NCBI RefSeq assembly: GCF_037975245.1
Contig: NC_092569.1
Span: 15,745,501-15,809,500 of the forward strand
From: Apostichopus japonicus
Taxonomy: Eukaryota; Echinodermata; Holothuroidea; Aspidochirotida; Stichopodidae
Direction of reading: 5' to 3'
Length of the DNA: 64,000 bases
Below are positions 52,101 to 63,278 of this stretch, piece after piece. The number at the start of each line of letters is the position of its first letter. Position 1 is the first letter of the stretch. Below the pieces are notes generated by a model. The model was not told the DNA's origin. It saw only the letters and a list, made by a program, of their open reading frames with translations, and made no database searches. Both the position numbers and the translations under genes were made by a program.

Positions 52101-55100
52101 AGTGTTACTTGCATTAATATTTCCGTCCTTAATCGTGTTTTATTTGCAATTGTACAAGAATCATGTTTTGCGAGGACTATTTTCCTGAATGTTTGAGATT
52201 TAAAAATCTAAAAAAACTGAAACCAAATCACAATCTAACTTCTTGTACACGTGCACATTAGCGTGAACCAGAGCCTAAACATACAGGACGGCTATAATCC
52301 TACCTATGGAGAACAGGACCTAAACTCTCTAGCTAGGTGGAAAACAAGAGCCCAAGGGCACTGTGGTTCCTTGCTTGGGGTATATGACAATACACATAAT
52401 ATTATCAAGCAAGATTGAGCTCAAATAGTCCAAGTAATTGTGGTCCTACATGTTCCCATAGAGTAACCAACACTATAGCCAACACTTTTGTGATCACAAA
52501 ATGTGATCGGATTTTGGATCAAAAGGCACTTTTGAGATCTAAATATGGCGTCGAAAATGTAAGAAATATAAGAGACCTACAAGCGTGTCAACAGATATGA
52601 TAACATTGGTGACCTCAGATGACATGACCTTTAAGTTTCAAAATGTTCCACCACCCCGTTCACAACTTGTCCCAAAATATCAACCATGTCACACCTTGGC
52701 ATTGAGATTTAATTGCATTAAATTAAAAAAAATTAACTTTGAACTTGTATACATAACTTCACACGCAAAGGTCACCCGAAGGTCAACCAATTGACATTTT
52801 TGATCGGTGAGACCTAAATAGAGCATGACTGTAAAAATTCAAACATTTTTTCTTTGCCCATTTTCTCCCCCCAAAATACTACTTTTTTAACATTAGCTGA
52901 CCTTTGGTGACGTTGGACCACATGACCGTTAAGTTTGAAAATATTCCCCTATACCATTTGCAACTTGTCCAAAAAAATAAACCTTGTCACACCTTGGCAC
53001 TGGGAGTTATTGCATTAAATGTGTGAAAATTAACTTTGACCTCATATAACTTCGCACACGAAGGTCACATGGGGGTCAACCCATTGATATTTATGATCAG
53101 AAGGTACCTTTAACATCTGAAAATAGCATCGAAACTGTAAAAATCCACAAAACACGAAAAGATCAACAGAGGTCAAATTGAGGTCAAGGGTCACCCAGAT
53201 GCGAGTCGACAATTGGATTACATTGAAGCAACTCCCAACCCTAACGGACAATTTCTTCTCAAGTTATCGCAAAAATACTAATTTTTTTATCATTAATTGA
53301 CCTTTGGTGACCTCGGATCACATGACCCTTAAGTTTGAAAATATTCCCCTATACCATTTGCAACTTGTCTCAAAATATCAACTGTGTAACACCTCGGCAC
53401 TGAGAGTTATTACACTAAATGTCTGAAAATTAACTTTGACCTCATATAACTTCGCACACGAAGGTCAGACGGGGGTCAACCCATTAACATTTATGATCAG
53501 AAGGTACCTTTAACATCTGAAAATAGCATCGAAACTGTAAAAATCCACAAAACACGAAAAGGTCACCAGAGGTCAAATTGAGGTCAAGGGTCATCCAGAT
53601 GCGGGTCGACAATTGGATTACATTGAAGCAACTCCCAACCCTAACGGACAATTTGTTCTCAAGTTATCGCAAAAATACTAGTTTTTTATCATTAATTGAC
53701 CTTTGGTGACCTCGGATCACATGACCGTTAAGTTTGAAAATATTCCCCTATACCATTTGCAACTACTCCAAAAATATGAACCTTGTCACAACTTGGAACT
53801 GGGAGTTATTGCATTAAATGTGTGAAAATTAACTTTGACCTCATATAACTTCGCACACGAAGGTCACACGGGGGTCAACCCATTGACATTTATGATCAGA
53901 AGGTACCTTTAACATCTGAAAATAGCATCGAAACTGTAAAAATCCACAAAACCCGAAAAGGTCACCAGAGGTCAAATTGAGGTCAAGGGTCACCCAGATG
54001 CGGGTCGACAATTGGATTACATCGAAGCAACTCCCAACCCTAACGGACAATTTCTTCTCAAGTTACCGCAAAAATACTAGTTTTTTATCATTAATTGACC
54101 TTTGGTGACCTCGGATCACATGACCCTTAAGTTTGAAAATATTTCCCTATACCATTTGCAACTTGTCTCAAAAAATCAACTGTGTAACACCTTGGCAATG
54201 GGAGTTATTACACTAAATGTCTGAAAATTAACTTTGACCTCATATAACTTAACATACAAAGGTCACCTTGGGTCAACTTATTGACATTTTTGATTGATGA
54301 GACCTAAATTAGAGCATCAAACTATACAAATTCAAACATCTTTTCTTTGCCCATTTTCTGCCCCAAAAATACTAGTTTTTTAACATTAATTGACCTTTGG
54401 TGACCTCGGATCACATGACCGTTAAGTTTGAAAATATTTCCCTATACCATTTGCAACTTGTCCAAAAATATCAACCATGTCACACCTTGGAACTGGGAGT
54501 TGTTGCATTAAATGTCTGAAAATTAACTTTGACCTCGTATAACTTCGCACACAAAGGTCACACGGGTGTCAACCAATTGACATTTTTGATTGGAAGGTAC
54601 CTTTGATATCCAAATCTAGCATCAAAACCAAACATTTCCTTTTTTGCTCGTTTCCTCCCAAAATAAGCACATTTTTTCTAATGTGACCTTTGACCTTTTG
54701 ACCTTGGTTTCAGTTGTAGTTTAATCTCCTGATTCCAAAAAACAAAACGACAAGTCTGTACAACCATCCAAACTCCGACCGAAAAACTTTGACCCCATAT
54801 AACTTCGCACATAAAGGTCACACGGGGTCAACCTATTGACATTTATGATCAGAAGGTACCTTTGACATCTGAAAATAGCATCAAAACTGTAAAAATCCCC
54901 AAAAACACGTAAAGGTCACCAGAGGTCAAATTGAGGTCAAGGGTCACCCAGATGCGGGTCAACAATTGGATAACATTGAAGCAACTCCCAACCCTAACGG
55001 ACATTTCGTTCTCAAGTTATCGCAAAAATACTAGTTTTTTATCATTAATTGACCTTTGGTGACCTCGGATCACATGACCGTTAAGTTTGAAAATGCTCCC

Positions 55101-58100
55101 CTAACCAGTTCACAACTTGTCCCAAAATATCAATCTTGTCGCACATTGGCACTGGGAGTTATTGCAGTTTTAATATTTTCAGTTTTTGGACCATAACTGA
55201 CCTTTGGTGACCTTTGTGGGCACCAGAAACAATAGGGCACACCTTCTCCATATGGCGGATCTATAGTCCAAGTTTGGCCTCAATCCAACATTCCCTTATT
55301 GAGATAGAGCGTACCCAAGCAAGTGTCACAGACACACACACACACACATACATACACACACACACACACGCCAACCTGACTGCATAGGTTCCTTTTGCTA
55401 AAGCAAGGAACCAAAAATCGGTTTGCTGTAGGGCAATTTTCGCACTCCAGCGGATCTGTACTTTTTTTTTAGCGAGCTAAATGGTAAACATCCCTTTTCA
55501 TATCATGTATTGATCACTGGATTGGGGGTTTACAGCATTTGGTCAAGTTTTCTCGAAAGGGTGTATTACAATAACGTTTCTGGAAAAGTTTGTCCAGTAC
55601 ACGTGTCATGATCATACCGGGGCTGAGCTATACAGCAGCTTGAAGGTCCTCTGCTTCATGCACTGCAATACGATGTGGTGAATTGAACTGAAACTGTTTC
55701 GCAAATAAGCTTGCATAAAATTTTCACCGAATAGTCACTTATATCTCTAACCCTATGGCAGCCTAACAACACACTAAGTCAATGGGGGAAATCAAGTCTA
55801 ACTATATGTTTATTCGCTGAACCTGTGACGCAGTAGGCTGGCACTAAAATTATCCATGGTTTAGAGGGCTGTACTACTATTATGCAGATATTAACGTTAC
55901 GGTCAATGGTCTTTGTAGTTAGCATATATGTGTAGCGTAGCTTAATTGTTTTGTTTGACTTTTGGTATGTCAACATTGGTTTTCTGTAGTTCTTGGGGGC
56001 ATAGTTTTAATGCAAATGGCTAATTCCCATTTTCAATTGTAGTTGCTTACCACTCGTTGAACAAGGCTAACAATGTACAAGGCGCAGGTAAAGGCTATAC
56101 TTATGTGCTGTTTTTATCAGACTTTCGAGTAGCCCATTGTCACAATCATTGATAAGTGACTAAGAAATTATATTTATGAGGTTTGATAACGAGGAAGATT
56201 TGCAAGAATTATACATAGTATTGACTCTCGGACATTTGGTAGCGGCGGATTTTAGTGTATAAGGCAATTGTATTAATGTTTTGAGGGAGATAAAATTGGA
56301 CTATATTTCATTAAAAAATGCCAGATTTCTACAGTTTCGAGTGAAATTCAATTAACCAATGCGAATTGTATCCATCGATATTTGGATTAGTCTCATTCTG
56401 TTGGTGTATGTAAGAAACAAAAAGTGAATTCATCAATCCCATTAACACATTTGAAAATCAAGGGCACTACGGTCAATGGCAGGTTGTTCCTACTAGGCAG
56501 AAACCGTACTGAGCCCTATATTTGTTATCCAAAATTTAAATTCTTTTAAAGTATTATAGTTTTTTGGGTCAACTATGCTCTTTATACTTTTTTTGGCAAT
56601 TGCACTTTTTATGCCAATTAAGGTCTCTAGTGATGTCAAGAGTGAAGAATTCCTAAACACTTCCTGATAAATTTGAATTTGTTAGTGATTTTTCAGAATG
56701 CTGTTGGGTGTGATCATGTTAAGTGCCAAATCATGCCACAGTAATGACTGTTTCTGCCTTCATGATATTGTGGGGAAATGTCAATGATGTAATGGCTTCT
56801 AATAAGGAGAAATTACATGACTGAACAGCATTGGCAATTTGGCACTCAGCCTGTGACACCCCTTGAAATTTTAGCTGCTCCTGCACTAACACCCACTAGA
56901 AGTAACCTTTATATTCAACTTGATTTTTTCCCTCACAACCAATAATGTAAATATCAGTGAATGGTGTGCAAGTAGGTTTATTTGTCAAACCCTGATATTG
57001 ATATTTCTGTATATTTATTTCCAACAGGTATGCAAAGAAGAGGGCATCCATGATTTGTTCATAGCTCCATGGTTGTAGGAAGGTCTTATGAAGTATGGCA
57101 AATCTGTACTACTTAAGGTGTGCCAGTCGATGAAGAGAAAGGGTGAGGTCTTTTCCTGGGCAGTTGATGAGATGCAAGGGCAATGAGATGAGCAGAGTAA
57201 GAAGGGTACATTCCATTATTTGATTATTTATTAATATTCAGTGAGGAAGTGTTGAATGACTTATCTCTTTGATTTAATAGAGCCCAAGTCGGGAATGGCT
57301 TAAAGATTCAGGTAACATGGAATTAGAGGAGGGACTTAACCTTAGATGTAATGTTGCACAGTACACCAGTATTTGAAAAAAATATTGGTAATTACCAGTT
57401 CAAGCAAGGTACGATACCACAAAAATGAAAGGACCGAAGTACCATCAGTGGCAATACTTATGAAATAGTGTAACTGGTGATAGCATGTATTACACATACC
57501 CTATATCACATAGTTCTGAAGACAAAGTAAAGTATGTTGCTTATTTATCTTTTTTTGGGAACCCAAGTATTTCTGTGAAAACACTGTATTATCGGGTGCC
57601 ATTTTTGTCAGTACAACTAGTGCTTGTTTTCAACAGTACCATGCAATTTCACTCAGATGGGTTCATCAGCACGAAAGCAAGCATCAAATAGTGGATCCTA
57701 AATAATTGAAGCAGACATTTTGCCTGTCATGTTTATGACACACATGTTTATGATTGCTTGTGTGGTGCTTCCCGGGTCAGTACTAAAAAGGAATCCTGAT
57801 CAATGAAGGGAGACTATTTTGCTGTCATGTTGTACAGGTTATATCAGCAGAGCTCTGACAAGGTTTATAATAGTTACATTGTTATGAATTGCAATAAAGT
57901 CCTGGTGAGAAGGAGCCATGTTATGAATTTGTATGAAGTCCACGAAGCGGCTATCCTGAGGTTTGTCCGATTTAAGAAGAACACAAGGTGCTGCAGAACA
58001 ATAAAGACGAAGCGTTATTCAGAAACATTAAAATTTCAATGTATAAGAGAAGTAACCGACTTTATATGGGTATCATTGTCATTGTACACATCTAATTATA

Positions 58101-61100
58101 ATTCTTATTTATTTTGTCAACAGATGCCACTGCTGTTGCTGCTGTGCTTGGTATTCCATTGCTGTTGAAGGAGAAAATAAAAAGCTTCCTGATATTTGCT
58201 GATGAAAGTGTAAGGACATATTTTACCCTTCAAGTCCCATGGGATCTTGTCATAATTGATTTGCAAGTGCACTTTTCAAAAAATTAAAACTAGACTTTAC
58301 CATTTCGCTACGTTACAGGACTGTTTGGTGTCATTCAAAAGAGCTAATCTTTTTTTCAGAAATAAAATGACACTTTTTTATGGTGGGGGGGGGGAATATT
58401 GAATACTGCCCTCCACCACACAAGGGCAGTCCAGACAAAGGGGAAAAAGTTCCCCTTTACAGTGTTGGATATATATATATTTCACTTGGGAACAACGGCA
58501 GTTTTTTGACAAAATATGAAATTTAGACAAAATTGGCATAAAATCCAACAAAATTTGCTTGAATTTCTGATGTAACCTCAAAAGCCAAAAAAAGGGTCAA
58601 GTACCAAAAAAAAAAATCGAAATTTTGTAAAACAAGTCTCTAGGATCAAGGGCATGTAGTGTGGGGGAAACTTCTGCCAGCCATGTTAAGTCCGCCATTC
58701 AGTGGGGTGGGGTGCTGGGAAACTGTATGAGGTTCTTGTTGTATTCGCCATTGTGTGCCCTTTTTCAACACAAAGTGCCCCTTTTGTGGGGATTTGTCCC
58801 CTGCCCTATTCCCATGTAGGCGTCCCTGTTTGTACATTCTTTTACCAAAAGAATATATGTGGATGCCTTTATGATCTGTAGATAGCCCCTAATGTTTTTA
58901 TTAGTGATATATATATGGTCAATTCCATTTAAACTTAGCATGGTGGTGTTGGTGTAAACATTTGCCATTTTAATTTGTTCAGATTAATTTTCATGAGTGG
59001 ACAGGGACAGCAATGAATTTCCTACAAAACGCTTGTAAATCTCATGAGAAGTAATGTGATGGGTGTTAAACCAAATTAATAGCCAGTTTGAATTTCATCT
59101 TGAAAGCAAATGTTTTTTCATGGTATTTGGAAACAACAGTTGGCACTAACTGAAGGTGAAGAGTTGGTCTCTGAAAATGTAGGCCATGTGACCATACCTT
59201 TGACGCATAAGGAACAGCTGTGCAAAAAAATATGACCTGTAAAACTGTTCATAATCTAAGCACATTAGTATTATAAATTTCTTATCAATATATGTGTGGA
59301 GTGTATGGTTTTGGCAGATTGTTTTGTGATTTTATTGTTACTTTTGAATTGTCCAGGGTTAGTGTTAGAACTAATTTTTAACAGAGAAAACAAATTTTCC
59401 AAATTTAAATGCAGCTTGATTGGTTGGGATTTATTTTACTTGTCGTGAAACTGCATGCAGCTAGACAACAGCCATTTTGCTTAAAATCACACTTGAATGG
59501 GAATTTAAAAAAGTGGTGTAGAAAGCCAAATTATTTCAGGTTCAAGTAGGGTGACTAAAAGCCACATTGATACCAATAATCACCTGTATCATACCATGTA
59601 AAATATTATGGTGTATTTTCTTGCTTATAGAATGAAGACCCCCAAGCCTCTACATCAGGGGAAATGGTGCCACTTATGGAGAATCAACCTGCTTTACAAT
59701 ATTTGTTGATGGGGAAGAAGTTGGATCTTGCAGTCTGCTGATTTCGGATTTGTCTTCATACATTGCATCGTTTTACGTTTTCGACTTAGCTTACCCCACT
59801 ATTTGAAAGAAGACCATGGTATTCATTCAGAAAATCATCTTAAGCATTAATGACAATTTTAAGTTAGACCTTTCCATTTTAAGTGTGTTGGAGAGGGTTA
59901 ATCAAAACCTCTAGGTGTAAAAACAAGAATAGACATCTGACCGTTGTCGTTTGTCTGCTGTTAAAATGAAATTATCATACTTTTAAACTAGTTGATACTT
60001 AAAATGTAATTCATAATAAGATTTAAATATTTAGCCCTCTACATCAAGGGAAATGGTCCCACTTGTGCAGAATAAACCCACTTTACAATATTTGATGGGG
60101 AAGAAGTTGGCTCTAGCAGTTGGTTGATTTCAGCTCTGTCAGCATACATAGCATACATAGCATCATACTATGTTTTCAACTTGGCTTATCCCACTGTTTG
60201 TAAGAAGACCATGGTCTTCATCCAGAAAATCATCCAGTATTTTCTGGTCAACTTCACATTTGTTGTGTAGCAGTACATTTTAAAGCAAGGATTTGAGTCA
60301 TGACATGACATATGTTTTTAATAGAACTTTGACTTTTCAGTTCTTATTAAAATGTATTTGTCCATTATGTATGAGTGGACATACTGCTGTATAATTTTTA
60401 TATCAATATATTGTATTTCCAATCCTCTGACACAATTTGGTGATTGGGACAGCCATTTGGGACCAACTTGTTTATAATATTTGCATCCCTTGAAACAGTT
60501 CTCTGAAAATATTGGCTTAATCTGACAAAGTTTTTTATAATGATTGAACCATGGGAGAAATATCACCCCATTCTAGCTGTAACACTCCTATTGAGGGTTT
60601 TCATGTATGCTTTTCAAGATATGTTATAGCAATAAATGGGTCTGGTAAAATAAAGCCATGATTTCTGTATTTTTCATTCAAACATACCTTTTCAACCTTG
60701 CAATAGGATTTCCTTCATTTACCCCACAAGACTGCCCAATTTGTTTTGTTTTTTTTTCTGGGAGGGGGGGGGGTCGGATTGTATTAGCAACAGCCAGCAG
60801 GAACCCTGAGTGAAATTTACAGATTTTATGCACACGAATATCTCTACACAAACTGGAGGCCCAAAACATCTGCTAAAGTGAAATCAAAATCGTGATGGAT
60901 GGCGCATTAGTCTGATGACTAATGAATAACAGGTCAAGTGCTGTGTAGGACTAATTTTGGAAGTCACCAGACTAAATGAATGGTCATATGACTATGATAT
61001 ATTAGTCACTTGACTAGTTTAGCTAATTAGTCATACGACTAATCTTTGCTGGTTAGTCATTTGACTAATTTTAATAAGGCGTACGAAGCACTGTGCAGGA

Positions 61101-61459
61101 CTAATTTTAATTAGTCAATTTGACTAACTTAGATTAACAGTGCAGGTAATTCTCTTGCTAATAACAAAGGGAAACAATTCAGCACGCATGGCCGAGACAA
61201 TGACGAATGCGATACCTTCAACTGTGCAGAGAAGCACAGAAGTGGCTGGTGGCACTCGAATACTTGGTGCTTGCATTGTCGTGATGGAAATTGTCTTTAT
61301 TTCCAATACAGCGACAGCTGCCATTCTCTGTGTACTGATGACAACCTCAATGGTGTCTACAATGGAGGCAACGGGAAAAAGATATTCTCTTACTATTATA
61401 TTTATAGTTACCACTGCAGCGCCCAGTTCGTTGAAATGAAAATTCGACCATCCTCTTGA
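43170..61459 (+). CDS. Gene 4: rearranged but open half-FReD / TIL / EGF-like / FReD gene, 8 exons, 551 aa
   Basis: Exons: 43170-43250, 47082-47127, 47694-47866, 48149-48413, 48649-48863, 49027-49326, 49709-49970, 61146-61459. All frames and GT-AG sites are open. Exon 3 has one extra Gly codon, exon 6 is 12 nt shorter, and exon 8 is one codon shorter. The second FReD has lost its first cysteine (RDYQDVYD instead of RDCQDVYD) and the usual Trp (RNRAAYKDGFG instead of QNWAAYKDGFG). Exon 8 keeps eight cysteines, but the loop reads CLHCRDGNCLYF. Intron 1 holds an inverted copy of exons 3-5. Intron 7 is 11.2 kb because of a 10.1-kb transposon ending 3 nt before the exon. It may be a functional divergent paralog or a gene starting to decay; transcript data would decide. 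Confidence 0.8.
45431..46481 (-). pseudogene. Antisense copies of FReD exons 3 and 4 and a TIL exon fragment
   Basis: The exon 3 copy (46314-46481) has a 2-nt deletion before its end and its donor GT is changed to AA. The exon 4 copy (45772-46036) is still open, with acceptor and donor intact, and has WLDNEKLSYLT and YEVCVDIEL. The TIL fragment (about 45431-45560) has an in-frame stop after SGC and is truncated at the junction. With no leader or second FReD on that strand, this is not a gene. Confidence 0.82.
45431..47030 (-). repeat. Inverted duplication inside gene 4 intron 1
   Basis: About 45431-46865 is the reverse complement of about 47311-48780 and so carries exon 3, exon 4 and part of exon 5 in antisense. 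A short direct piece (about 46883-46920) and another inverted piece (about 46925-47030, matching sequence before the micro-exon in gene 3) follow. The arms are about 1.4 kb with a spacer of about 0.45 kb. Genes 2 and 3 have no such structure. Confidence 0.85.
52607..55130. repeat. Satellite-like array of about 300/400-bp repeats
   Basis: The block GGTGACCTCGGATCACATGA begins repeats at about 52607, 52909, 53307, 53706, 54106, 54398 and 55058. Spacing is near 399 bp, or near 295 bp when a segment of about 107 bp is absent; the last interval is longer and degraded. The long form contains AGGTCAAATTGAGGTCAAGG, a cluster of AGGTCA half-sites. Confidence 0.85.
55332..55369. repeat. CA microsatellite
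   Basis: Alternating CA with a short CATA interruption, next to the right end of the composite repeat. Confidence 0.9.
58125..58207 (+). pseudogene. Exon-like fragment inside the CMC element
   Basis: After a tttgtcaacag acceptor the frame reads DATAVAAVLGIPLLLKEKIK followed by SFLIFADESV, then a gtaagg donor. The clean borders suggest a former exon of an element-borne or captured gene. I do not recognise the protein with certainty, and neighbouring frames are broken. Confidence 0.4.
59630..60290 (+). pseudogene. Two degenerate tandem copies of a coding segment
   Basis: The first copy (about 59640-59850) reads DGEEVGSCSLLISDLSSYIA and FDLAYPTI, then a stop, then KKTMVFIQKII. The second (about 60025-60270) reads DGEEVGSSSWLISALSAYIA, then YYVFNLAYPTVCKKTMVFIQ and QYFLVNFT. 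Upstream frames shift in both. From memory this resembles the C-terminal part of high-copy uncharacterised proteins of fish and marine invertebrates; that link is unverified. Confidence 0.45.
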
Positions 61460-63278
61460 GTTGATGACGGATAGTCTGTCATGTGATTTCTCTCGAAACC
61501 ATTGTGCGAACAATGAGTTGTAAAATGAAAACATATTTGTTTTTTGAGAAACACAAATCAACTGGATGAAGCTTTGTAGTGTCTGAGGAATAGTTGTTGG
61601 TCAAATGTAAGTCACAGATTGAAAAACATGAAATCTTCATAAATCCTCAGACACATTGCTGAAAATTCCTTTATTTGCAATAAGTATCTTAACTAATGCT
61701 TTTAATTGCAATGAATATGAATAAACAAAATGGAACAGGATCATATATGTGTCTTTAATTGGTTCATTGTGTTTATATCCCTAAAGTACAGTAACCAGCT
61801 GGGGCGGGGTTTGGGGGCTCCCCCCTCCAGTCAAATTGCCCCCCCCCCCCTCCAAAGACATCGTTGCCCCAAAAAACATTGTTCGAAAGTTACAAAATGC
61901 ATTTAAGGATCAGTTAAACCAGTTCGCGGTTGACGTTCATCCGTAATTTACGGGAATTATCAAATTTATACAAGCCAATTGCGTTTGATGTTTAATATTA
62001 TCCCATCATTTTGCTTTCTGTTATCTCTACGAGGCCCTCATCTCCCTTCCTTCGTGACATACGCTACCCGACGAGATAACCTGCAACCATGTTTGTTATG
62101 TTTATAACGTACGACCATCGTTAGTTATATCGACCGCCCGAAGTTATTCTGATATTGTTACTTGAAAGCTGCAGTATGATATATTACGTAATTTCAACAT
62201 CTCCCGTGTGAACTCACACAGACTGATGAGTCGTTAGAATACGCCCATACAGATTTAATGTATTACAGAGGATGGACTATGGCGCTGGAAAACAGTTTTG
62301 TAGTGGCTGGATGTAACCTCAATCGATGAAACTGACCGTCACATACAAATGTATTTAAATCATCATTATAGTAAATCATAGAATATGAGATAGCTTAAAC
62401 TGTACTTTTGATAAATAAATAGTCCAAAACCAAATTAGAACTTCAGACAAAACAATTGAAAGGCCAAAACTTAACCCATTTATCAAAATCCCAGGCTGTA
62501 CCATTTATGAATTTTAAGTTTATCCAAGTTCTAAATTTGTTTTGGCAAATAACAACTTTTACTGAATAAAGTAATCATCCAATTTTAAAGAAATGCATAG
62601 TCTTTTGTAGAAAAAGTGTGAGCGATGCATTTATGTACTGTAGTATGAGAACAAAGCACACGGAGTTATCAGCTAATAGTATTTTGGCTTTATCCAAGCG
62701 GGTAGTCAGAAGGCCAGTCACCCCCCCCCCCCCCCCTAAAAATGAGGAGAAAATGGGGACCATTAGCGGGGATAATTTGGAGAACAACGTACAGAGATTT
62801 TACACAAAGTTTTAAAAATGTGGAAATTGGAATACCAGATTCACATCCATGACTAAAACTTTCTTTCATAGGCATTTGTATTTTCAAACTACTCAAATTG
62901 TTTGCCTTTATTTACTTGATTTGGCTGGTGAATTCTCTAAATTTGGCAGTTTTTGTTACAGAAAATCTGACAAACCTGCTGTAGGCTATAAACTTCAAAC
63001 TGATATAAATATCGGCCGATTGTATCAAATTTCAAAGCCCCTAAGCCTCTGAAGTCCACCAAACTGTATAGCTTCCAGGGACTCCACCCTGGACTCCTCG
63101 CAGATAGCGCAAATCATGCTCGTTGACAAGTCATTAAACTGAATCCGCCCACCCCCTAAGATGAAATCCTGCATATGCGCTTGACTTTCTCTACAATATA
63201 TGAAGGTCATATTTCTAGTTGGACTATACCTTCAACAATTTAGCAGATGGAACTCAGAAAGTGAACTGTTTAATTTGG
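61460..63278. other. Spacer after gene 4
   Basis: Matches the 3' flanks and spacers of genes 1-3, with a C tract at about 62721. No gene was found. It is broken off at about 63280 by an insertion. Confidence 0.7.
61720..61725 (+). terminator. Candidate poly(A) signal of gene 4
   Basis: AATAAA 261 nt after the stop, homologous to the signals of genes 1 and 2. Confidence 0.5.

Larger units (their letters stand above)
52346..55425. repeat. Composite repeat nested in the CMC element
   Basis: The outer ends carry inverted GGTTCCTTGCTT (about 52364) and AAGCAAGGAACC (about 55405). They enclose the tandem array described below and a CA microsatellite. This looks like a separate mobile unit that entered the CMC element. 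No coding frame was recognised and the family was not identified. Confidence 0.55.
51002..61142. mobile_element. CMC (CACTA/EnSpm-like) DNA transposon, 10.1 kb, in gene 4 intron 7
   Basis: The ends are CACTGTAAATTTTAATTAGT and the complementary ...AATCTAACAGTG-type terminus (CACTGTTAATCTAAGTTAGT when read inward). The 2-bp duplication CA lies at 51000-51001 and 61143-61144. Genes 1-3 have the empty site. Both subterminal regions (about 51014-51180 and 60905-61135) are packed with TAGTCA / TGACTA motifs in both orientations, as in CACTA-type elements. The interior holds other repeats and broken exon-like pieces; no intact transposase was found. The exact CMC branch is uncertain. Confidence 0.75.

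Noticed and set aside
53042-54050. Near-identical 69-aa minus-strand frames at 53042-53251 and 53841-54050
   Set aside because: They are the same part of the tandem repeat and differ by repeat divergence; one intervening repeat lacks the frame. Repeat, not gene.
52607-55130. Regular repeats considered as a CRISPR-like array
   Set aside because: Repeat units are about 300-400 bp without unique spacers, the DNA is eukaryotic, and no associated genes exist.
57803-58168. 121-aa plus-strand frame in the CMC element
   Set aside because: Its end overlaps, in a different frame, the better supported exon-like piece at 58125-58207, and I recognise no domain.
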